A DNA stretch of 8,266 bases. It comes from Patescibacteria group bacterium (GTDB lineage: Bacteria > Patescibacteriota > Microgenomatia > Levybacterales > UBA12049). Made by a program: the position numbers and the translations under genes. The DNA lies in contig JAUPUR010000003.1 in assembly GCA_030917445.1 (NCBI GenBank), positions 1 through 8,266 of the forward strand, in the 5' to 3' direction. The notes beneath the pieces were generated by a model. The model worked only from the letters and a program-made list of their open reading frames with translations. It ran no database searches and was not told the origin of the DNA. Below are positions 5,475 through 8,266 of the stretch, piece by piece. Position 1 is the stretch's first letter. Every line of letters starts with the position of its first letter.

Positions 5475-6986
5475 ATGAATAAAAAAAATCTTATTATTTT
5501 AGCTCTTCTTGGCATCATAATCGTTGCAATTCCACTGACTGTCTTTTTCAGTCAACAACAACAAGATATTAGACAACAAGCAGCAGGGACAACGACGCTC
5601 ACTTTCAACCCCGCATCAAATGCATCCTCCCCCATCAATAAAACAATCAATGATCCATTTTCCCTTGAAATGATGGTAAATCCAGCCGACAACGAAGTTT
5701 CTGTCGTTCGTTTTGAAATCACTTACGACCCGACAAAAGTAACTCTAGATTCAAATCCTTTTTCACTCAATACACTTGCGTTTCCAACAATGCTTGAAGG
5801 ACCCATTTTTTCCTCAGGAAAAATTGCTGGGACAGTCACCATCGGCTCTGATTACTCAAAAGCAGTTAAAACTCTCACTCGCGTTGCAACAATAAAATTT
5901 AAAGCAATTGGAACAACCGGAGCAACACCAACTGTTGTTGCATATACAATTAATGCACAAGTGCTCTCAGTTGGTAGTAATGATGAAGCTGCAGAAAATG
6001 TTCTCTCAAGTACCTTGCCTGCATACATACGTATCAGTGCAGTTCCAACACCTACACCAACATCTACCCCAGTACCAACAAGTACTCCTATCCCAACGCC
6101 AACCTCTATCCCTCCTACACTCACACTTGATGCAGACCCAGATATTGTTTCTTATAACGGAAGCTCTCAACTTATGTGGACATCCCAAAATGCAACATCA
6201 TGTACTGCCTCAAATGCATGGTCAGGGATAAAAGCACTCAGTGGTAACCAGAGTACCGGTCCATTAACAACAGCAAAAACCTACACACTTATTTGTACTG
6301 GACCAGGTGGATCTGTAACCCGTTCTGTAACTATCACCGTTCTTTCCCAACCAACACCAACTCCAACCAGAACTCCAACACCTACATCCACACCTGTACC
6401 AACGAATACACCTATGCCTACAGCTACACCTGTTCCTCAAGCAACTCGATTTAATATAGTCGCTTACATGCATGGCATTGGAAATAGTGGAGATAATGCT
6501 AACCCAAATTCTTTCTCACTGAGCAATAAAAACCCTGTGCGATCTCAAAGAACTGTCACCGTTGAGGTGTTTGATGCGACGGATACACTCGTCCTAAGTA
6601 AATCGGGTCTCGTTGGGTATAATTCTGGAACAGGCAATTTCACAGGTGTCGTCGATATGGGTCAAGCGATAACTCCAGGTCAATACAATGTTCGTATCAA
6701 ATCTCCTCAGTACCTCAAGAGAAGAGTGCCAGGTATCCAAACAATTGATTCAAATACAACAACCAACCTTCCAACATTTACATTTATCACCGGAGATGTT
6801 GTAACAGATAATGCACTCAATATTCTTGATTACAATGTCATTGTTGGATGCTATAGTGACTTCGCACCTGCAATTTCCTGCACTCCACAAAAGAAATTAG
6901 ATGCAGATCTCACAGATGATGGGAAGGTCAATCAATTTGATTACAACCTCTTCCTTCGTGATCTCTCAGTACAAATCGGAGACTAA
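5475..6986 (+). CDS. Membrane-anchored protein with cohesin-like, Ig-like and dockerin domains
   Basis: 503 residues. After a Lys-rich start, residues 6-26 form a membrane segment followed by QQQQDIRQQAAG (27-38). Residues about 40-188 look like a cohesin: a beta-sandwich pattern with VVRFEITYDPTKV at 77-89, then SGKIAGTVTIG and TRVATIKFKAIG at 135-146, the latent 'yDp..l' and 'l..i.Fka' signatures of the family. Then come a Pro/Thr linker (190-213), an Ig-like domain (213-290, Cys243/Cys274 probably bonded), a second Pro/Thr linker (293-322), the shared beta module (324-436) and a dockerin-like domain (439-499; loops 441-452 and 478-489). It begins 2 nt after the VWA gene and has no Shine-Dalgarno, so the two are probably one transcript and translationally coupled. 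Carrying both a cohesin and a dockerin, it could act as a linker or polymerising scaffold outside the cell. The cohesin call is by eye and could be another carbohydrate-binding-type beta-sandwich. Confidence 0.92.
   Translation: MNKKNLIILALLGIIIVAIPLTVFFSQQQQDIRQQAAGTTTLTFNPASNASSPINKTINDPFSLEMMVNPADNEVSVVRFEITYDPTKVTLDSNPFSLNTLAFPTMLEGPIFSSGKIAGTVTIGSDYSKAVKTLTRVATIKFKAIGTTGATPTVVAYTINAQVLSVGSNDEAAENVLSSTLPAYIRISAVPTPTPTSTPVPTSTPIPTPTSIPPTLTLDADPDIVSYNGSSQLMWTSQNATSCTASNAWSGIKALSGNQSTGPLTTAKTYTLICTGPGGSVTRSVTITVLSQPTPTPTRTPTPTSTPVPTNTPMPTATPVPQATRFNIVAYMHGIGNSGDNANPNSFSLSNKNPVRSQRTVTVEVFDATDTLVLSKSGLVGYNSGTGNFTGVVDMGQAITPGQYNVRIKSPQYLKRRVPGIQTIDSNTTTNLPTFTFITGDVVTDNALNILDYNVIVGCYSDFAPAISCTPQKKLDADLTDDGKVNQFDYNLFLRDLSVQIGD
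6042..6113 (+). repeat. Pro/Thr/Ser linker 1 of the cohesin-like protein
   Basis: Codons 190-213 alternate Pro with Thr/Ser between the cohesin-like and Ig-like domains. Low-complexity DNA here produces long meaningless frames on the other strand. Confidence 0.8.
6111..6181 (+). repeat. Ig-like domain start, copy 1
   Basis: These 71 nt encode PPTLTLDADPDIVSYNGSS and on to LMWT, nearly the same residues as 8142-8212 in the next gene. The DNA differs mainly at third codon positions, so the protein sequence has been conserved while codons drifted. The full domain continues to about residue 290 with the GPGGSVTRSVTITV ending. Confidence 0.85.
6351..6440 (+). repeat. Pro/Thr linker 2 of the cohesin-like protein
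   Basis: Codons 293-322 are a second, 30-residue run of alternating Pro and Thr between the Ig-like domain and the shared beta module; it occupies the position of the single linker in the VWA protein. Confidence 0.85.
6441..6983 (+). repeat. Paralogous 181-residue C-terminal module, copy 2 (beta module + dockerin)
   Basis: Second copy of the module at 4927-5469, exactly equal in length. The dockerin loops run 441-452 (starting GDVVTDNALN) and 478-489 (DLTDDGKVNQFD), with Cys459 and Cys469 between them. The beta module is clearly more diverged than the dockerin at both protein and DNA level. Confidence 0.9.
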
Positions 6987-7007
6987 TAATTTTAACTAAA
7001 CGGTATT

Positions 7008-8266
7008 ATGCAAAAGCTTAAGTCCTCACCAATTCTTTTTATTTCACTTTTACTCATAGTTATAGCGATCCCTCTGACTCTCTTTCTCTTGAACCAACAA
7101 CAAGACATTAGGCAGAAAGCAGCAGGAAATGCAGATCTTACTGTTACGACATTTCAATTAACCGATGCCGGAGGAAATGTACGAACTACATTTTATCCTG
7201 ATGAAGATATTTACGTTCGAGTAATAATTAAAAATCAAGGCAGCGAGCAAGGCTTATCTGCTGATGGTGTAACTATAAGTCAAATTTACTCCCATTCACC
7301 CTCCCCAGCTGCATTTAATTCTACTTCAGATGTGGGGATAAATTTAAGAAATGGACAATTTGGAGCCGGATCTCAAAATACATATGAGAGTCGCATCACG
7401 GGGAGCAACCAAAGCGCATATACAACTGTTCCATATAGTCAAACATCATCAAGAAAGTTATCATGGCGAAAAAGCACCGCAAGCACGTACACTGCACGCG
7501 TTCTATTAAATTCAAATAAGGCCGTAACCGAAACTAACTATGATAATAATCAAGCAACGGTAACTTATACTGTTGCTCCCTTTTCCACATCAGCAGAAGA
7601 TGGTGGTGCAACACTAACAAAACCTGCTGACTTTGATAATTGGCCATGCACTGTGCGAACAGCTGCGAATTATCCTGGAGTTACAGGCTGTGTCCAGCAA
7701 ATTCGTGATGCAACTGCAAACGTTAAAGGAAAAATCACGAATAATACATCTTCAACGATCACTGTAGCACTTGCGTCATACAAAGCATATTTACCCTATG
7801 TGGCTTCAACATGTACCAAAACTGAATGTCCTGATGAATGGAAATGGTCATGGACTCAAACATTTTTTAGAGCTAAAAGATACTCATTACCGGCAGGAAA
7901 GACTGTCTATCTCTCAACAAGTGTCCCTTCCTGTACATGGCAGGCTGATGTTTTTGTCAATGGTATTCCTTTCTCTTTCCATCCTTTAATTGATACATAT
8001 TCGGGTGATTTGAGATATATCGATGGATGGTATCACTTCTATCCATCCTACAATCAATCTGCAGCAACTTTTTGTCAACCTATCATACCGACACCAACAG
8101 CAACGCCAACTATGACTCCGACTTCAGCACCTACTCCACTTCCACCAACACTTACACTGGGTGCAGATCCTGATATTGTTTCATACAACGGAAGTTCTAC
8201 ACTCATGTGGACTTCAACAAACACCACTTCTTGTACTGGTACCAATGGATGGACAGGAACGAAATC
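7008..8266 (+). CDS. Membrane-anchored CARDB/Ig-like surface protein, C-terminus beyond the window
   Basis: The frame is open from the ATG at 7008 to the window end (419 codons plus 2 nt). Residues 8-28 form a membrane segment followed by NQQQDIRQKAAG (29-40), as in the two preceding proteins. Residues about 42-189 resemble a CARDB domain, an extracellular Ig-like adhesion module: ADLTVTTFQLTD at the start, VRVIIKNQG in the middle and the typical ETNYDNNQATVTYTV end. Residues 190-358 form a Cys- and Trp-rich region (Cys214, 228, 269, 274, 309, 356) that I do not recognise. A Pro/Thr linker (361-380) leads to the same Ig-like domain as in the preceding protein, cut by the window edge. It lies 21 nt after the previous stop and has no Shine-Dalgarno. 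A dockerin at its missing end is possible by analogy but unseen. The start fits the common N-terminal pattern. Confidence 0.88.
   Translation, partial: MQKLKSSPILFISLLLIVIAIPLTLFLLNQQQDIRQKAAGNADLTVTTFQLTDAGGNVRTTFYPDEDIYVRVIIKNQGSEQGLSADGVTISQIYSHSPSPAAFNSTSDVGINLRNGQFGAGSQNTYESRITGSNQSAYTTVPYSQTSSRKLSWRKSTASTYTARVLLNSNKAVTETNYDNNQATVTYTVAPFSTSAEDGGATLTKPADFDNWPCTVRTAANYPGVTGCVQQIRDATANVKGKITNNTSSTITVALASYKAYLPYVASTCTKTECPDEWKWSWTQTFFRAKRYSLPAGKTVYLSTSVPSCTWQADVFVNGIPFSFHPLIDTYSGDLRYIDGWYHFYPSYNQSAATFCQPIIPTPTATPTMTPTSAPTPLPPTLTLGADPDIVSYNGSSTLMWTSTNTTSCTGTNGWTGTK
8088..8147 (+). repeat. Pro/Thr linker of the CARDB protein
   Basis: Codons 361-380 are a Pro/Thr/Ala-rich spacer joining the Cys/Trp-rich region to the Ig-like domain, the same placement as the linker before the Ig-like domain of the preceding protein. 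Confidence 0.8.
8142..8212 (+). repeat. Ig-like domain start, copy 2
   Basis: Counterpart of 6111-6181; encodes PPTLTLGADPDIVSYNGSS then TLMWT. Domain shuffling between neighbouring genes is the simplest explanation. The rest of the domain lies beyond the window. Confidence 0.85.

Noticed and set aside
5852..6188. Minus-strand frames rich in Gly/Val or Cys/Trp/Arg (5852-6124 and 6006-6188), and a similar one at 6264-6473
   Set aside because: They are opposite the Pro/Thr linkers; the low-complexity codons translate to Gly/Val or Cys/Trp/Arg repeats on the other strand.
6351..6440. Short repeated DNA units that could suggest a CRISPR array or satellite
   Set aside because: The units are 6-12 nt, have no spacers of constant length and are explained by Pro/Thr codons.
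7771..7989. 72-codon plus-strand frame
   Set aside because: It lies in another frame inside the long CARDB-protein reading frame, which has the domain and membrane-segment evidence.
1..8266. tRNA, rRNA, insertion sequences, transposase genes or terminators
   Set aside because: I saw no cloverleaf, rRNA motif, transposase, terminal inverted repeat or hairpin plus T-run that I could support; the T-runs at 57-71 are thyA codons read on the opposite strand.

Overview
The window looks like a piece of a chromosome from a Candidate Phyla Radiation (Patescibacteria) bacterium, most likely of the Microgenomates (OP11) type. The base for this is the AT-rich composition, tightly packed genes with 1-4 nt overlaps, almost no recognisable Shine-Dalgarno sequences, and large secreted or anchored proteins. 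Those proteins begin with a membrane segment followed by a Q-rich 'QDIRQxAA' motif and contain VWA, cohesin-like, CARDB, Ig-like and dockerin modules joined by Pro/Thr linkers. The lineage call rests on my memory of such proteins and no search was made. TGA is used as a true stop (acyltransferase and tmk genes), so the UGA-Gly code of Gracilibacteria/Absconditabacteria does not apply.

Left half, minus strand (positions 3677 down to 1): a compact operon, in transcription order dcd (dCTP deaminase), a PlsC-like acyltransferase, tmk (dTMP kinase), a dUTPase/dCTP deaminase-superfamily protein with unusual active-site positions, thyA (thymidylate synthase), and the first 18 codons of folA (dihydrofolate reductase), which runs off the window. 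Together these give the route dCTP -> dUTP -> dUMP -> dTMP -> dTDP plus regeneration of the folate cofactor. Most junctions are ATGA or TAATG overlaps, which suggests translational coupling.

Middle (3678-3783): a 106-bp divergent intergenic region with candidate promoters on both strands and a GCGATCGC palindrome between them.

Right half, plus strand (3784 to the end): three consecutive genes for exported, membrane-anchored multidomain proteins: (1) VWA + SdrD/Cna-B-like + beta module + dockerin; (2) cohesin-like + Ig-like + beta module + dockerin; (3) CARDB + Cys/Trp-rich region + Pro/Thr linker + start of the same Ig-like domain, truncated by the window edge. Proteins 1 and 2 share a 181-residue C-terminal module, and proteins 2 and 3 share the Ig-like domain. 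A cohesin-like and two dockerin-like domains side by side suggest a self-assembling surface complex.

The most interesting points are: an in-frame A AAA AAG slippery heptamer at the end of thyA, where a -1 shift would fuse ThyA to DHFR; the dUTPase-like protein that appears to lack both catalytic acidic residues of its superfamily; and the small cohesin/dockerin surface system with disulfide-type cysteines in its dockerins.
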